Shown here: piece after piece, positions 23,001-38,600 of the stretch
How the letters are laid out: every line of letters starts with the position of its first letter
How positions within the stretch are numbered: the stretch's first letter is position 1
Origin: Phytomonas francai
Lineage: Eukaryota > Euglenozoa > Kinetoplastea > Trypanosomatida > Trypanosomatidae
Direction of reading: 5' to 3'
Length of the DNA: 64,000 bases
Assembly (NCBI GenBank): GCA_001766655.1
Contig: MJCC01000004.1
Location: 881,421 to 945,420, forward strand
Position numbers and translations under genes: made by a program
The notes under the pieces: model-generated
The model's database searches: none
Seen by the model: only the letters and a program-made list of their open reading frames with translations
What the model was told of the DNA's origin: nothing

Positions 23001-26000
23001 TGCTTCACTTGAGGGATTTGGAAGCGGAGGCGGCGATCTTGATGCGGGACAGCGGCAGAAGCGACGGCGATAATGATGTTAGTGTGCTCATACCTATTGA
23101 CAAGTTGGCAAGTCGTGTCGGCGTCTCTACTGTCGAGAAGCTGATGCCTTATCTGTTGCATTTATCTCCATCTGTTTTTGTAATATACCCTGGCAGCACA
23201 TATGTTTCTGTTCAAAAATTTCTTTCAAATGCCTCCAACGTCGTTTTCAAAAATGATGACGACAACCATATAGGGGAGGAAGAGCCGAGTGGTCTTTCCC
23301 CGCTTCAGATCAACGCCATAACTCGCATGATCATATCCAAGCTTAAAATATCCACAGCGCAGTCACTCAGTGATATCCACAACAGTGTCACGAAGTTTGT
23401 GGACTTCTCAGTACGCGTCGCAGACATTAAAGCTATTATTCAAACATTGTTAAACGAGGGCAGTGTGGTCTGTACAGATGGGAAACAATATACCCTCTCC
23501 TCTAAGTAACTTGTGCGGATGCCCTATGGTGCCTTTCTGTTGAGCATTGTCTCGTGGCCGTTAGATTTCTAAGGTGAGGGCAAGTGATCTCTTCCAACTA
23601 TAGAATATACCTCCCATATTTAGACTAAAGCAAAGAAAAAAATCGAACAATGGAGCATAGCTTTTAATTTCCACTTTAAAATTAATTTACTTCTTCTGTT
23701 TATGTCGGTCTTTTTTTCCCTTTTTTTGAATTAGGGGATGAGGTGTGTCTATCATTTTAAACATATCCAATAAAGAAGAAGAAAAATAGTTTTAGTCTTG
23801 ATGCAGATTTTATTCGCTGCGCGACAGAATTTTTTGCATAAGGGTTATGCCATCCTTCATAATGTCATTGCGCCAAGCGTAGCGGCAAAGCTTCGAGATG
23901 AAACTTTGGCTGCAACACGGGCTCGACCTACTGTATTTAAAGAAATGCCGTCATTGGAGAGCATCTTCCGAGCTCACTCGCAGCGCGCAAGCGGTGTAGT
24001 GGACTCAGAATTAAGGCTCCAGCTTAAAAAGCGTAACTTTGTTATTCGACACTTTAAGCAAGCTATGAAAAACAAGAGAGAACTGAGAAAGATTGCTCAG
24101 AGTTACTCCAAGGGCCGAGATATGGCTCTATTGTCCGGTGATGAGTTGTGGGAGCTTAGTAAGCAGCTTGCGCGAGAGGCGGCGCACCTGTCCAGCTCCA
24201 AACACTGCACAAGCACCATAGAGAACGACTCCCAAATGTTGGCTGCCATTGATGAATACCGCGCGAACGCTTGGATGACAAATACAGCTTTGGGAGCGAT
24301 GCTTCAGTCCGATGTAAGTTTGAAGGCTTCACTTGCAAGATTGTCAGAGTTTGTCGGGGGCGTCGACCAGCCAGTCATATTTGGGGACACCCCTTTGCTT
24401 CGTGAGGCCTTTGGAAATCCGATCGGTTATCACATTACAGCTCCATCGATAGGGGTGCGAACAAACAGTCATGACACCCCCAACGCTGTGACACTTGTGC
24501 TCTTCACGTATACCCCTAGCTCGAGTAAGTTGCCTCTGTACGTCATGGAAAACTCACATCGCTATATTGTGAAACAGTATATTCATGAAGTTTCCCCTTG
24601 TTATTTGTTCTCATCATTTTTACCCGCGGAATCGCATATTGCCGGTCAGTTAAAACAATTTTCCTTGAATTCCAGTGTGGTAGGTAAGCTTGCGGATAAT
24701 ATGGATGCCATCCGCGCGGGATCTGTTATGGTTGTCGATCCGCATCTGTTGTTTGGGTTTGGACCAAACTTGAGCTGGGAGGACGAAGTTATATACAAAT
24801 TGAACATTGTTAGCAAGGAGTCTGTCCCGTATCTGGGGTCTCCTTCATGGATACGCGGTTGGCGATCGTTCCCCCAAGACGTTAATTTTGACTCCCCTAT
24901 TGTTTTTCCTCCTCTATATCAGTAATGGTTAACATACATTTCCGGACATATATTCGTGAATATATTCAATATACGAATATGTGTAGATATCTATGAGTAT
25001 CCAAACGAAGCAAAAATAAATTATCAAAAAGGATTCTTATAGATTATTCAGACACAATGAGCATGTGCTTAGTATCGCTTTCACCTCTTTGTTCTCTGTA
25101 TGTTCACTGAATAGAAACCCTTTTTGACCAGAATGTTGAATATAGGATAGTGACGGAGAGAGTGTGAGAGAATAAAAAGACATCTTTTTGTTTGAATCTT
25201 CTTTCTTTGCTTTCAGCCACGTCATGGATTCTATGCATGGTGACATATAATCATAAATATCCTTGAAAAAAATAAATGCGATCCTTTCTTCTTCCTGTCA
25301 GGTGGTAGTCAGAGATTCATTTAGAATGTGGAAACTTTTGAAGGAATAATCGTTCTTTTTTCTACAAACAAACTTCCTATGCGTTTTTTGTTTTTATTCA
25401 TAGCCTACTTCAGTGCATATAGTGTGTTTAGTGAGGATTTATGTCCTCATATTTCGATACAGATATACCAAATCCACGCTCACTTTGGTTACAACAAAAC
25501 ATTTTTTCTAGAACATAAATATAGGGCGCAATATTCCTAAACTGTCCCCGAGTCCCAGCGTCTGCTGGAAACCTTCGGACTCTTTATGAAGAAAAACGTT
25601 CGTAAACCATTGATCAACTTTTATGATGCGAACCAAAGCGAGAGAGAGGGGTACGTCCCCTCAACTCCTCACTCCTCCACACATAGTCATGATGTAACCG
25701 TAGTGGTGGAGGAAAGCTCGATATCATCGATATCAAACCCTTCTGGCGGTATGATGGAAGAGAGTTTTCCGAAGTTCATTACTGTTGCGACGCCCACCCT
25801 TCACAACCTGGAGGAAGCGGTGGTGCAGGCAAGGCTTACGCTAAAGCGCTTTGATGTATTGATTCTGCAGGCAGTTTGGAAGTGTATCTTGCATAATTCT
25901 CATAAAGATGAATCTGAGAAGCGACCATTTCCCAATGGTGGCTCGAAGCCACTTTCTGTACAGCAGCGTCGTGCTCAGCTAATCGCGGAGGCACAGCCAC

Positions 26001-29000
26001 CCTTCAACACACAGTCCTCTGGGCTGCGCTTGTTCTCTTCCAAGCTACATAAAATGAGCAGTAAGAGACAGGCTTCTAACTACCTATCATGTACCAGGCC
26101 TTTCCTCCCGACTAGTCGGTATCCTGTAATAGCGCAGCTGAACCCTAAAGAGCGCGCACAGTTTAATCGTGACTTATGCGACGCCATCAAGGAAACCAGG
26201 CGTTCCGGGCTGATAAAATCTGTTGGGGCGCAGGAATCGAGCGAAAACACGCGTGTACGGGCTTCTTCCCTGCGTAGCATTGCGCTCAAATTTGCGATGG
26301 AAAAGAATAATGCAAAGCTTTCAGAGTCCACCTCAAACCCCAAATCTTCCTCACCGGTGAGCGCATCTGTTTCGTTTCTCATAGTAGAAGTTGCAAAGAA
26401 ACGAGCGCTAGCGGTTTTCTTCTTGCGTCAGCTGAGGTTGCAAGCTTATCAGCGGCACCTCCTCCTCGAGGAATTTCAGTGTCGACATACCTACCGTCTT
26501 CAATGGAGCACTTTTCGGAGATGGTGTGCATGCGCATGGCTTCGTCGATCTCATCGGAAGAGTCTCTTAAAGCATGTTGTAGATCACTGGCAGGGCATCG
26601 TGGCACGCCGAAAGTGTCTGCGCAGCCTTATGCAGCGTTTTCACGCAGGGCTCATAGATCGTCTTTGCGCAACAAAAATCTTAAAGTCGATGCAGCAACG
26701 TAGCTTTTTTGTTTATTGGTGCAGCAAATTCACAAAAAAACGAGTAATGAGTGCCATGAGCGATGCAGCAGACTCGTTTCGATTATCGAAAGATAAAAAC
26801 CTCGCGGGCGGTGGCGGCGCGGTTCCTAAAAAAATCTATCTATCTATGTTTTCCTCAAAGGATACCTTCAAGGAAGTCAAAAAATCAGGGTGTTCTCATG
26901 TATTACGCTGCGCGTATAGACATTGGAGGGATAAGACGAATCAACGCCTAAAGATTCGTTTAGCGGAGTGGCGATGTGCTCAGTACATGAAGAAGCATGT
27001 TTTTAAAAAGCTCAAACAGGCAGCAAATCAGAATCGAATTTCTGTATTGACTCAAGAGACGCCGCATCTTTCTTTACTTCCTATATTAAAGAACGACTCT
27101 GTGGGTGCAGGTGAGCTCTCCTTCAGTGGAGTCGACGGAATGTTTTCTCAGCGATGTCGTACTATAAGTGGAATGCCTTCATCACCAGAATTATGGTGCT
27201 ACAAGGAAAAAATGGGCTTAAGAGTTATGCAAACGACCCTGCTTCAGCGTGCTTTCCGACAATGGCGGCAACATTATCTGTGCCGTCGAAGCAGATTACA
27301 CTATGTCCGTAAAGTTCAACTCTCAACAATGCGTTTATGGATGAACTTGTTGGCTTGCCGTCGTATTAGGCGTGCAACATGCCAAGATGTTTGGCATTGT
27401 TGGCGAGAAAGGTTACATAGACTGCGTTTGGAGGACATGGCCGCTGATGTTCATGTGCGAAGTTCCGTCAGCCGAACTTTTTACACGTGGAGGCTGAATT
27501 TCATGTTTCGCAGTCGCAACAGTATGGTGACGATGCGTTGGTGTCTGCAAAAATGGTGGGAAAGGGCCGCCCTGCGAATCGGGGTACGTACTTTAACTAT
27601 CCACCATCGGCAACGTTTGTTTTGTAAATGGAGAGCTCGAGCCATTATTTGTGGCCGCCGCCGGGCGCTTTTGCTACTTTCTGACACACTCAGGGAAACG
27701 ATCTTGCTTGTTGGTTGCGTGCGGGTTTGGTGGAAGAAGGTGAGGGGCATACAAAAAATGCGAGCTTTGTGTGGAATTATTGAACAGTTGAACTTAGAGC
27801 ATCGTCGAGAGGAGTGTTTTTTAAAATGGAAGCGAAAGGTGTTTAAGTCCACATCGCTACTACACGTTGTTACAGTGACCAAGACTTAGATTCTCTGTTT
27901 CTTTTGACAGGGTGGTGCTAAAATTTTTGGTTTGTTTTGATTTTCTCCTGTTTTGCTGTCCTTTTGCACCTTATATTTACTTATGTTTTTTATATTGACA
28001 ATCCCGCATTATAATCGGAAATGGGTCTCTCTACGTCAGTGTGAAAATTTTTTTGTGGTATATTTCCCCAAACGTTTTTCCCCCAATATTTGTTCATTAA
28101 ATCTTAAAGAATTAGCTTTATTAACGCACCAAAAGCGAAAAGTTTTATTTTTTTCAAACTCTATATTATTACTAAAAAGGGATGGCACACATGGTTAGCA
28201 ATTCCAACCTACGCCGAGAGCAGGAGCGCATCGCTGCAACGATTGAGCATTACAACTCACAGCTCCAGGAGATCGAAGAACAAATTCTTGAAATTGAACA
28301 GAAAAAAAAGGATGTTACACATCAAATCCAAGAGTACGGAGAGAAGGCCTTGCACAATTATGAGGATTTGGCCGCCCAGGATGGGTTGGAGACTGTTTTC
28401 CGGTTAGAGAACAAGCTCAAGGTTGCCCAGCGATGCAATCAGTTACTAAGCCGAGAGAACGAAACACAAGAACGACTACTGGAAGCTCGCTCAAAGAAGC
28501 TTAAAAAGGTTTCAGATGAAATTGAAAGTATATCGTCCACAACAGGATGGTGCGACGACGCAAGCAACGCCAACGACCAAGACATGAGCAAACAAAATGC
28601 AGCCACGCAGGAAATCTTGGGGTTGGAAGCCAAAGTACGTGAAGAAATGAAATCGACCGAAAACATCATCAAAAAGAAGGAGCAAGCCATTCTAATGCTC
28701 CACGTGAATGCTCAGTTTAATAAAGAGCTTCAGGCTCGCCTCGGTCAGATTCGCAACGATGTCAAGGTTCGGCAGCGTGAATGCCATGAGCTGGAGTCGA
28801 AACTGAAACGCATGCAGGCTGAGGACATTCCTGTTGAGCAGGAACTCGTGAAGCTGGAAGAAAAAAGTATTCCACTCACACAAAGCTTGGCATGCATGGA
28901 AAAAGATAAGGAATTTCTCACTGAGGCCGTGCGGGAGTCGAAAATGGTGTGCAGTCGGCAGGAAAATGTCATTAAAGCGCAGCTAGCACGCCGAGAACAG

Positions 29001-32000
29001 CTACAGAGCCGCCTTGAAGTAATCATGAAATCACTCCGTGCTATGGAGCTTGACAAGGGCTTTGAGCAAAATATATCGAAGTCTGCCTTGGTGCCCGTTT
29101 CCCCACGCGAGGAGCCCGAGAACGTGTCCCAAATTCTACCCGAGGATGAGCGCATCCCAATCGACACCTACCGCCTTCTGTACAAGAATGGCGATATTAC
29201 ACGCACCAATTTGGCTCGCAAAAATATGCTAGTACTGGAAAAGGAGAGTGTAATCGAAGCCACTGAAGAAAAATTGCAACAGCTAATCGATAAACACAAT
29301 CTCAACGCACGCCATGGGGATGCGCTGCATGTTAATACAGATGATCAGATCAGGAATTTTCTGGAAGCATTGCAAACCAAGCAAGAGGACTATCGCTCTC
29401 GCCTTGATAGACTAGTGGCTGAGAATAAAAGGTTGCGCACGGAGCTATCACGTAAATCAGGGAATCGGCGGCGAGTCATTGCTTCTGTGTCGAAATGAGA
29501 GCAATATGACATGCTGAATGATACAAAAACCTCATTATTTCGGGGGTTGATTGCCTACAGAACTTCCACATGTATGAAAGCACCTCTGAGATTAAACACC
29601 CCCCTCCCCCTCTTTTAATGAAATCTCATTTTGCATTATATACATTTTTTCTTGTCATTTTTATTATTTGTATGTTGAATTTATCTATATATATTTCAGC
29701 CAACGTAAATACTTCTTAGAAATGGTAGTTATGATTTTAAATAGTACAAAAAATAGTAGACGGAAAAGTGCCATTGAGAATCGGTGAATTGGATTCTTTC
29801 CGCAATTTTTTTTTCGATATAGCAAATGGGATCCTCACTTTTTCTTTTCTTAAAGCGAAAAGAGTTGTGTGCATAAAAATATGCGTTAATAAAATTGTCT
29901 TTCGCCATTCCATTTGAAAAAAAAAAAGAACATATTGGTGATAAAATACAATTTCCTTTTTCATGATGAGGGGTAGATCAAATCGGAAAAATGGGAAATT
30001 GGTGGATTAAATGAATATTGTGTGGTTCGATTGGAATGTGTATCGTAGGAAAAAAGACAAGGCGAAAAGAATGTATTGTCGAGGATGCGTGCTCCACATA
30101 TACGGCAACATTTTTGTGTGTTTTCGACTATTCATATAGCGGCAACTTCAAATAAGACCTTTTAAGTATTTCCTATGCTTTTTTTTAGTATGGCGAGAAG
30201 CATTAAAAGTGAAGTGTGCATGTATATACATATATACATCTATTACATATTCCCTGCTTATATTCCATGCTTAGTAGCAAATAATGTTGGGATACAATCT
30301 GTTTTAATATGGCTATTACCGCTAATATTATCGACTTTTAGACTTGATTTTTGAATACCATAATACTAGTTGAAGTTAGACTCATAGGTTTGGTAGCTTT
30401 TCTATATGTGTAAAAAACGGTAATTTTTATCCAGGAAAAGCTTGAATTTATAAGTTGCATACCTTCTTTCTTTTCCTTAAATAATGCCTTGGTGGATTTT
30501 CTCACAGCGTGAATCTAAAGATACCTCAACTGAAATTAAACCCATTACAAATATCGCCCATAGTGGTTTTTTTAATACCGAGGATGTGAAGGGCCGTCGG
30601 AAAGTCGAAGGTGATGTTGCGTGCTACACTTCCGAGTTTGACCGCGTTCGTATTCCTCAAAACGCGTTAGCTAGGCGAGATGGCCGCATTAATAACCCTG
30701 ATGTTGAATCAACTGAGTGCCTAATTGCACGATTTGGTAAGGAGATGAATACCGCTGAGGAACTAATACGTAAGAAAAAGGTCACCGAAAAACAATTTAC
30801 ACTGCAGAACTATGAAACCGATCTACGATATCAGATGTGGAGGGAGGACCGGAAAAACATGCTTAACCGGCTACAAATTCACTGGATCGATCAAATCATT
30901 GATTCCCCTTTCGAGTGCATGGTTTACTTACTTAGAATAACTACAACCGCAGGCCTGTGCTACGGCATCGGGCGAACTTCATATTTATATCGCACAATGG
31001 ACAAAGTATATGCCAAACTCAACGGTGTAACCCTCAGTCGACTTGCTTTCCAGGAAATCACGCTTGCTGTTACTAAATCCAGTGGAGCAGCACTTGGCGG
31101 TATGAGTGGTGTATATGTTGGCAAAGTTCTTGGCAGTCTAGCTTCTGTTGCATGGAGTGGGGATATTTCAGCACCGGATCGAGCATGGTGGCATGTAACT
31201 AGCTGTGGACTTTGGTGTGGTATAATGAGTGGTGCCTCTCTGGCACTAATGAATTACGGTGTACTAACGGCACAAGGCATAAAGATGGTAGTAGGGACAC
31301 TTGGGATAATAGGTGGGACATTTGGATTATATCTTGGCTATTTCATTTACAAACCGTTTTCTGAAAAACGAACTCATCATCTATACGATGCATATTGGCA
31401 TCCATGGTATAGGCGCAGAGTAAAAATGGATGGAGGTGGTAATGTTCGTGGAAGATACGTGTAACAAATTTCCCAAACAGAAAATCAAGGATGCTTGGTA
31501 GTTAAATTCGTAGAGGTTGTTATTTGATCCTTTTGTCTACTATTTTCCTTTATGTTTCCCCGTTCTGAAACGATACACACCAGGTGATTCCGCAGACGCT
31601 ACATTATGGGATCGGTAGCGACGGCATCGGCCCGCGGGTGCGCTCCACTGCTTTTGTAGATTCTATTTCCCTCGTTTTTGTCTTTTCCGAAAGCTTCGCT
31701 ATCAATCAATCTCGTCTAACACCGTCTTCAAGCAAAAAGCCGTCCTCCCGAAAAAATGTCCGAACCGTGCAGCAAGTACCTCGCCGACACCGGTAACCGC
31801 GACAAGGTGATGGCTATTGTCCAATTCGCGCCAATGATGCTGGCTGAACCCGTCAAGGCTCTGACCGGCAGTGAGGAGCTCAGCAAGGCCTTTTCGAACC
31901 TGTCCAATATGTCGGACGCGTATCGTGCGATTACGCGTCTTTCCCTTCTCCTGCACGCGGTTTCGAAGGAAACGCTGACCTCGGTGGCCAAGCCCCAGGG

Positions 32001-32566
32001 CGATATCAACCTCGACCGCTGCGACCAGCTGACCCACTTCTTCCACGTGCTTTTCTGCTTGTTTGAAAACACGACGGTCCTTGCCAAGCATGGCGTGCTA
32101 TGCGCGCGGCTGCGGAACTTTGGCCAGTATGCGACGGTCTGCTGGTTCTACACCCTCGTCCTGGGCGTCCTGCGCCAGATATATCTCCTAACGCGCAGTA
32201 AGAAGGCGGAGAAGGAGCGCAACCAGCTCCTCGTGACGCTGCTGAAGCTCGGTTCCTTCCTCGTGTTCGCGCTGACCTGCATGCCCAAGGGCGGCCTGCA
32301 GCTGCTGGAAGACACCCCCGGCGCCATCGTCCCGGTTCATAAGGTGCTTGCCCTCATCACGCCCAAGCACCTGCAGCTCTCCGACACCATCCGCGGCGCA
32401 CTGGGCTTCGTTGCCTCGATGTGCGACTTCTACTAACCGAAGGAGACGGTAGGGTGCGTTATTCATCGCGGAGCGTGGGGCCCGAGCCGCCGTATTCGTG
32501 CACTATGATCAAACGAGCGGCTAGAATCGATCGGCGCTTTTATTACTATCTATCTCTCTCCCCCAC

Positions 32567-32604
<38 letters not shown>

Positions 32605-35600
32605 GCTCCCACAGTCCTCAATTGGAGCTTCCAGGGCCGATGAATGAACGCATGGATAGAGGTGGTGATGCTGTAATCAGGAGGTGTTCCTGGAGAGAGG
32701 AAACATCGATGCACACACGCACCAATATAAATACCAATATATCTATATCTATATGTTAAATGGAGTTGATTTAATTTTGAGGGGAATTCTTTTCTTTTTT
32801 NNNNNNNNNNNNNNNNNNNNNNNNNNNNNNNNNNNNNNNNNNNNNNNNNNNNNNNNNNNNNNNNNNNNNNNNNNNNNNNNNNNNNNNNNNNNNNNNNNNN
32901 NNNNNNNNNNNNNNNNNNNNNNNNNNNNNNNNNNNNNNNNNNNNNNNNNNNNNNNNNNNNNNNNNNNNNNNNNNNNNNNNNNNNNNNNNNNNNNNNNNNN
33001 NNNNNNNNNNNNNNNNNNNNNNNNNNNNNNNNNNNNNNNNNNNNNNNNNNNNNNNNNNNNNNNNNNNNNNNNNNNNNNNNNNNNNNNNNNNNNNNNNNNN
33101 NNNNNNNNNNNNNNNNNNNNNNNNNNNNNNNNNNNNNNNNNNNNNNNNNNNNNNNNNNNNNNNNNNNNNNNNNNNNNNNNNNNNNNNNNNNNNNNNNNNN
33201 NNNNNNNNNNNNNNNNNNNNNNNNNNNNNNNNNNNNNNNNNNNNNNNNNNNNNNNNNNNNNNNNNNNNNNNNNNNNNNNNNNNNNNNNNNNNNNNNNNNN
33301 NNNNNNNNCTGACCGCAGCATCAACGCGAAAAGATAAAAAAGAAATCAAGGATGCAATCCAATAACTCCCTCACAGTGAAGCTTAATTCCTTTAATAATT
33401 ATATTTCGAATGTCTCTAATCGTGATCGTGTAATGTCTGTTTTGCAGTACACTACAATGGCTCTCTATGAACCAATTGCTGCTTCCGGTTGTCCCATACT
33501 GTCCGCCAATTTAAAGGTTATTCATCACCTTTGCAGCCAATATCGCGCTATTACTCGTTTTTCGCAATGGTTTGTGGTTCTTCCACAGCTCACCCCGCAA
33601 GGTATTTGTAACACAATCAAATCAAATCCAACCCCTTTACTTGGGATTCTTAAGACTATCTCAACTGCATTTTTTACAGTTTTCCTTTTTGGTGAAGAGG
33701 TTTGTCTTTTCGCCAAAAATAAAATGGTAAATCCTGACACAGGGAAGATGTTCAATAGAATCCGTTTTGTGTTTCTTTTCTGGTCTAATGTGGCTCGCCT
33801 TATCATGAATTATTTGCTGTTGAAGCGTGGTACGGAGTATACCATCAAGGATTCTAACGCACGTAACGAACACCGGCGTAAGGTGCTTAATGTGGCAGAT
33901 GGAATTCTCATGACCATGTTCGCTTATGGCCTGTTGAAGCATTCTGCCGCGACGGGGTTACGAGGTTTGTCAAAGGCAATTGAATCCGGAGACCTGGTCG
34001 GAATCGTTGCGAGTTTTGCTCCTCCTGTGAAACTTCACGACACACCGCATGGGATCCTGGGTATCATCGCATCTCTTCCTGGGTTTATGTTGAGTTTTAT
34101 GCATTAAATTAATTATTAAAAGAATATTATTATCTGTGGAGATTATATATATAATAAAGGATTAGAAATGTATAATTCAATGATTAATGAAGACTTCTAG
34201 AGAAAATATATTGAACTGAAGAAGCTCGGAACGATCTCAGCCACCCTTTTTGTATTTTTGAAGAGCTAAGGGGAAAACATCTCTTTGTTGTGACTTGAAT
34301 GTCCTATTTTTGAAACATGACATTGGTTATTCGTTTTAGCGCTAGAACCTAACAGAACTTCCATTTTGTAAGTGTAAACATTGACAAATAATGAAACTGG
34401 TTGCTATGGATCGGATAGGGGGAAAAATCTCTTGAAGCAAGGAAAACGCAGATAAACTATCATGAAGTTGAAGCGTAAATATATCTATATCTATCTATCT
34501 ATCTATCTATATGTATATATATGTATTCATATAGATAGATAGATAGATATTTGCCGCCTATAACTCAAACAACACTTAAACTATGTCCAGTTTTTTTGTG
34601 TTTTGCTTACAGTTTCATCTTTTTTAAGGATCTTTTAGAAGGTAAAAATTAATGGGAAATAAGTGTTTCCACCTATTCCCTAAAATATGTATGATTGATT
34701 CTTTCTTAAATATAAGTAACATTTCCACGGGATTTTAAGCACCTTAATTGAATGATTAAAGCTATTTATGTATTTAGTGAACTACATTTGCAACAATTTA
34801 CACTGGAACGACTGCATTTTCAAACCAGCATCTTTTTTTAGTCCCTATTATATATTCTCTTTTATCTATAAGTGAGATTAGTATGCAAAGGGTTTCTAAA
34901 ATATAAATACCTATCAGTTTTTATTTACAAGCTTCACATTTTCTATTTCTTTTTTTGAATATTTTAACTGCGTATCCTATTTAAATCGCGCCATATCGAA
35001 AAGGTCTTCTTTATAATTTTATCAACGTTTCCACACATATATCAATACTGCGGCTCTTGTCGAAGAAGGAGGGGGGAAGAACGAACTAAAGAAATCAATA
35101 CTTGTAAGATAAAAGGAGGACCGTAGCTTCCATTTTTGCCGCAGGACTCTTTTTGAGTAAATCAGCCTTCTATTATAAATCATTGGCGATATTAGTAAAT
35201 GTTTCGTTACCTGAAGCCATCTTTATTTCTGCGAAGGGCAGTGGGTGGCGCCACGACGATAGTTGCTACCCCGAGAAGCGGGAGATCAACGCTTCGTGAG
35301 GGGAGTGCGATATTATCCCAGGGAATTTCTGGTCCATTTACTCAAAAGTGCGGCTACGCCAGTAAAAGCAAAGACTACTATAAGACACTTGGAGTAGATC
35401 ATAATGCCGACATAAAAACTATCAAAAAGGCTTATCGAAAGCGAGCCCTAGAGACACATCCTGATCAAGGTGGTAACAAGGAAGAATTTGCTGAGGTTGC
35501 TGAGGCTTATGAGGTACTGAGCAATCCTGAGAAGAAAAATCTTTATGACCAGTATGGATCTGAGGCTGCTAACAATCCAAACATGGCTGGTGGTTTCGCT

Positions 35601-38600
35601 GGTGGCAGATCGGCTGAAGATATATTTGCTGAATTCTTTAGAGGGAATATGGGTATGGGTGGTTTTGGTGACATATTCAGAGGTGGCGCCGGCACAAATC
35701 GAGGGCCACCCACAGTAGAGCCGATAGAAGTGCGAGTACGTCTCACCCTTGAAGAGGTTTATGCCGGTGTGACCAAAACTATCCGAGTAACGCGGCCTCA
35801 GATTTGTTCAGAATGTAGCGGTTTTGGAACGAAGAGTAAAACCGAAAAGCCTAAATGTTCGCGCTGTAACGGCCAGGGCCACGTAGTTCAGCAGCACCGC
35901 ATGGGCCCTGGTATGATTCAACAATCCATTTCGGAATGTCCGCGTTGCCACGGCACTGGGACCCTTGCAAAGCCTGACGATCAGTGTCATAAGTGCCACG
36001 GCAAGGGTTACCGGAATGTTGCCCAGGATGTTACCGTTAACGTACCTGCAGGGATTCCATCTAACGTTACCATGATTGTTCGCGGCGAGGGTGGCTCAAT
36101 TCCGGGTGCCCAGGACGGTGATCTTCACCTCCACGTGGAAGTGAGTCCCCATCGACTTTTCCAGCGTCGCGGTGATGACCTCATTGTTCGAAAAGAAGTC
36201 ACACTTGCAGAAGCACTACTGGGGGTGCACATACCTCTAAAACTTCTAGATAGTCGTGTGGTTAATGTTGAGATTCCGGCAGACAGCGTACTAAAGCATA
36301 ACGGGGTAATAAAACTCACAGGAGAAGGGTTGCCAAGTAACACTAGCGGTCGCGGAGACATCTATATTTTTATTCAACTCAAGATGCCTGATAAGTTGTC
36401 ATCTGAACAGAAAGAGCATATCAGAAAGGCCCTAGGTACTCCACGTTTAGATGTCAATGCGTCCCAAGGGAACACTATTAAGGCGCGAGTGCTACGCGAA
36501 ACGCAAGAACAATTAGAGGAACAGAAGCGTGGTGTTTGGGAGGCCCGTGAAAGTGGGAGAAGTAGTGAAAGTGATGGTCGACGACGCAGCAACAGCTCAA
36601 GGGGAGGTCAACACGTAGAACAATGCACGGCACAATAGATCATCGAAGGCGGAAGTGAAATAGAAAATCAATCTAAAAATATACTTAGCCGAAATTTTCC
36701 TACTCAATAAAAATTGAGCAAATAAATTCTGCAGTATATTATTATCATTTCGATCTTTTTTTGCTTGATGCTTTTTGATTATTCAGTTTAGCTGTAGCCT
36801 TACTGTTCAATTACTTTTCAGCTTACAATGTTTGATATTTACTTCCTAAAGATGATTTTGCGGTGCATCTAATGCAGCTTGAAGCACTGATGGTTACGTG
36901 TAGGCTAATATTCGACTTTTTGCTTCTATTATTATTACTTCACAGACATAACTTTTACTGGTAACTTTTATTTAGTGTATGGGGCTAAATATCAAATATT
37001 TTTATTGAAATGATAGGATAAATATTTTCCACGTCATAGATATGGATGAATAAGAGTTATTTGCAACCCCCAATATACTATTAAAATAACACTAATAATA
37101 AATTGAATGTCTGAGGCATTCGTATTTATGGTAAAAATGAATTAAAATAAACATTAAACAGAAATTAAAGAAACTTTATTTTGCATTTTTTATTTTGAAG
37201 ATATGAAGATATATTTTTTAGCACTATTTTTCGCTTCTTCGCAGTTGTGTTTAGTATAAAAGGGATGTCTTTTCGAACTTACATGTAGTTTGTTAGACTT
37301 CAGGCCTGATATAAACAAAAGGAAACTCAAATATCAATAAAATATACACACTAATAGGTGCATATGCAATTTCTGATAAGCTCTATATTATTAGGTTTTC
37401 TTAATCATATTTACAACTCTCCTCGTGCCCCATGATACATGGCCCTGAAGGGTCACAATCTTTACATAAATGGATATGTTTAATATACTGATATACGAAT
37501 CATATCACCGCAGAATGGATTAACTTTCTCAATGTGACCAATTTGTGTTTTTAAGTAAACACTTTACTAGGGAAAAGCTTATCACATTCACCTAAGCTAA
37601 TGGAGGCGCAATCGGTGGTTTAAAATATTTAGGGAGCTGTTTTAGACAGGGGCACTGAAGTGTCTGGAGGTAACTTTTGTCGTTGAATCGCTGCTGCAGT
37701 TAGCTTCACACTCCCTGCTTGCATTCGACCTAAGGCTTCTAAACCAGATTTAGATGGTCGAATATACGGCTAGATTCCTCAATATATTCGCTACTGGAGG
37801 AACTTTTATGTAGCTGTTTTCCGTTGTCAATGCCAAAGATCATGCGCGTTCTGTCGTTTTGTGATTCTTCCTAAAGGAGTCTTCTGTCGATATTCGGCTT
37901 TTTCTCACATAAAACTCTGTCTCACCTACTTAAAATGGAGCTGTATAACTGCAACCTCTCCCATGTAAGGGTTAGGGGATAAAAAGTAAGGTGTTATTAC
38001 CTCTTGCAGACTTAAATATGGGCGTAGGGTGCAACTCATTTGTGTATGCATATGATCGTGTGAAATCGTCTCTTTTTAGACATTTCTAAGTTCCAGCATT
38101 AAATTTATCTTCTTCAACCTTTCCCTGTTGCAACTCTTTCCCTTTTTTACTCGAACATATTAAAAAGCTCTCACCCACATTTTTTACCAAAAATATTCAC
38201 ATCTGATTATTATTTTCCCTTATCAATATTAGTTTTTGAATATTAAAAGGCAACGACTTTATATTAGTGAATAGAAAATAAAGGAAAATATACTTATTTA
38301 TTTCTTACTGAAAATTCGAAGTGGAATTTTTTCCGAACAAGTGGCTTAAAATAATAATAATAACGAGATGCGCTCATTATCTTCTTTCCGGTATTGCTCC
38401 CTTTTTTCACCCACAGCTCTTTCTGTGGCATCTCGATCAATTTACAGTAAACTTGTTGAGGATCACTACAGCAACCCAAGAAATGTTGGGAAACTTGACA
38501 AGAACGATCCAAACGTTGGTACTGGGCTTCGCGGCGCTCCTGAGTGTGGAGACATGACTCAAATGCAGATAAAGGTAAACCCCGAAACACTTGTTGTGGA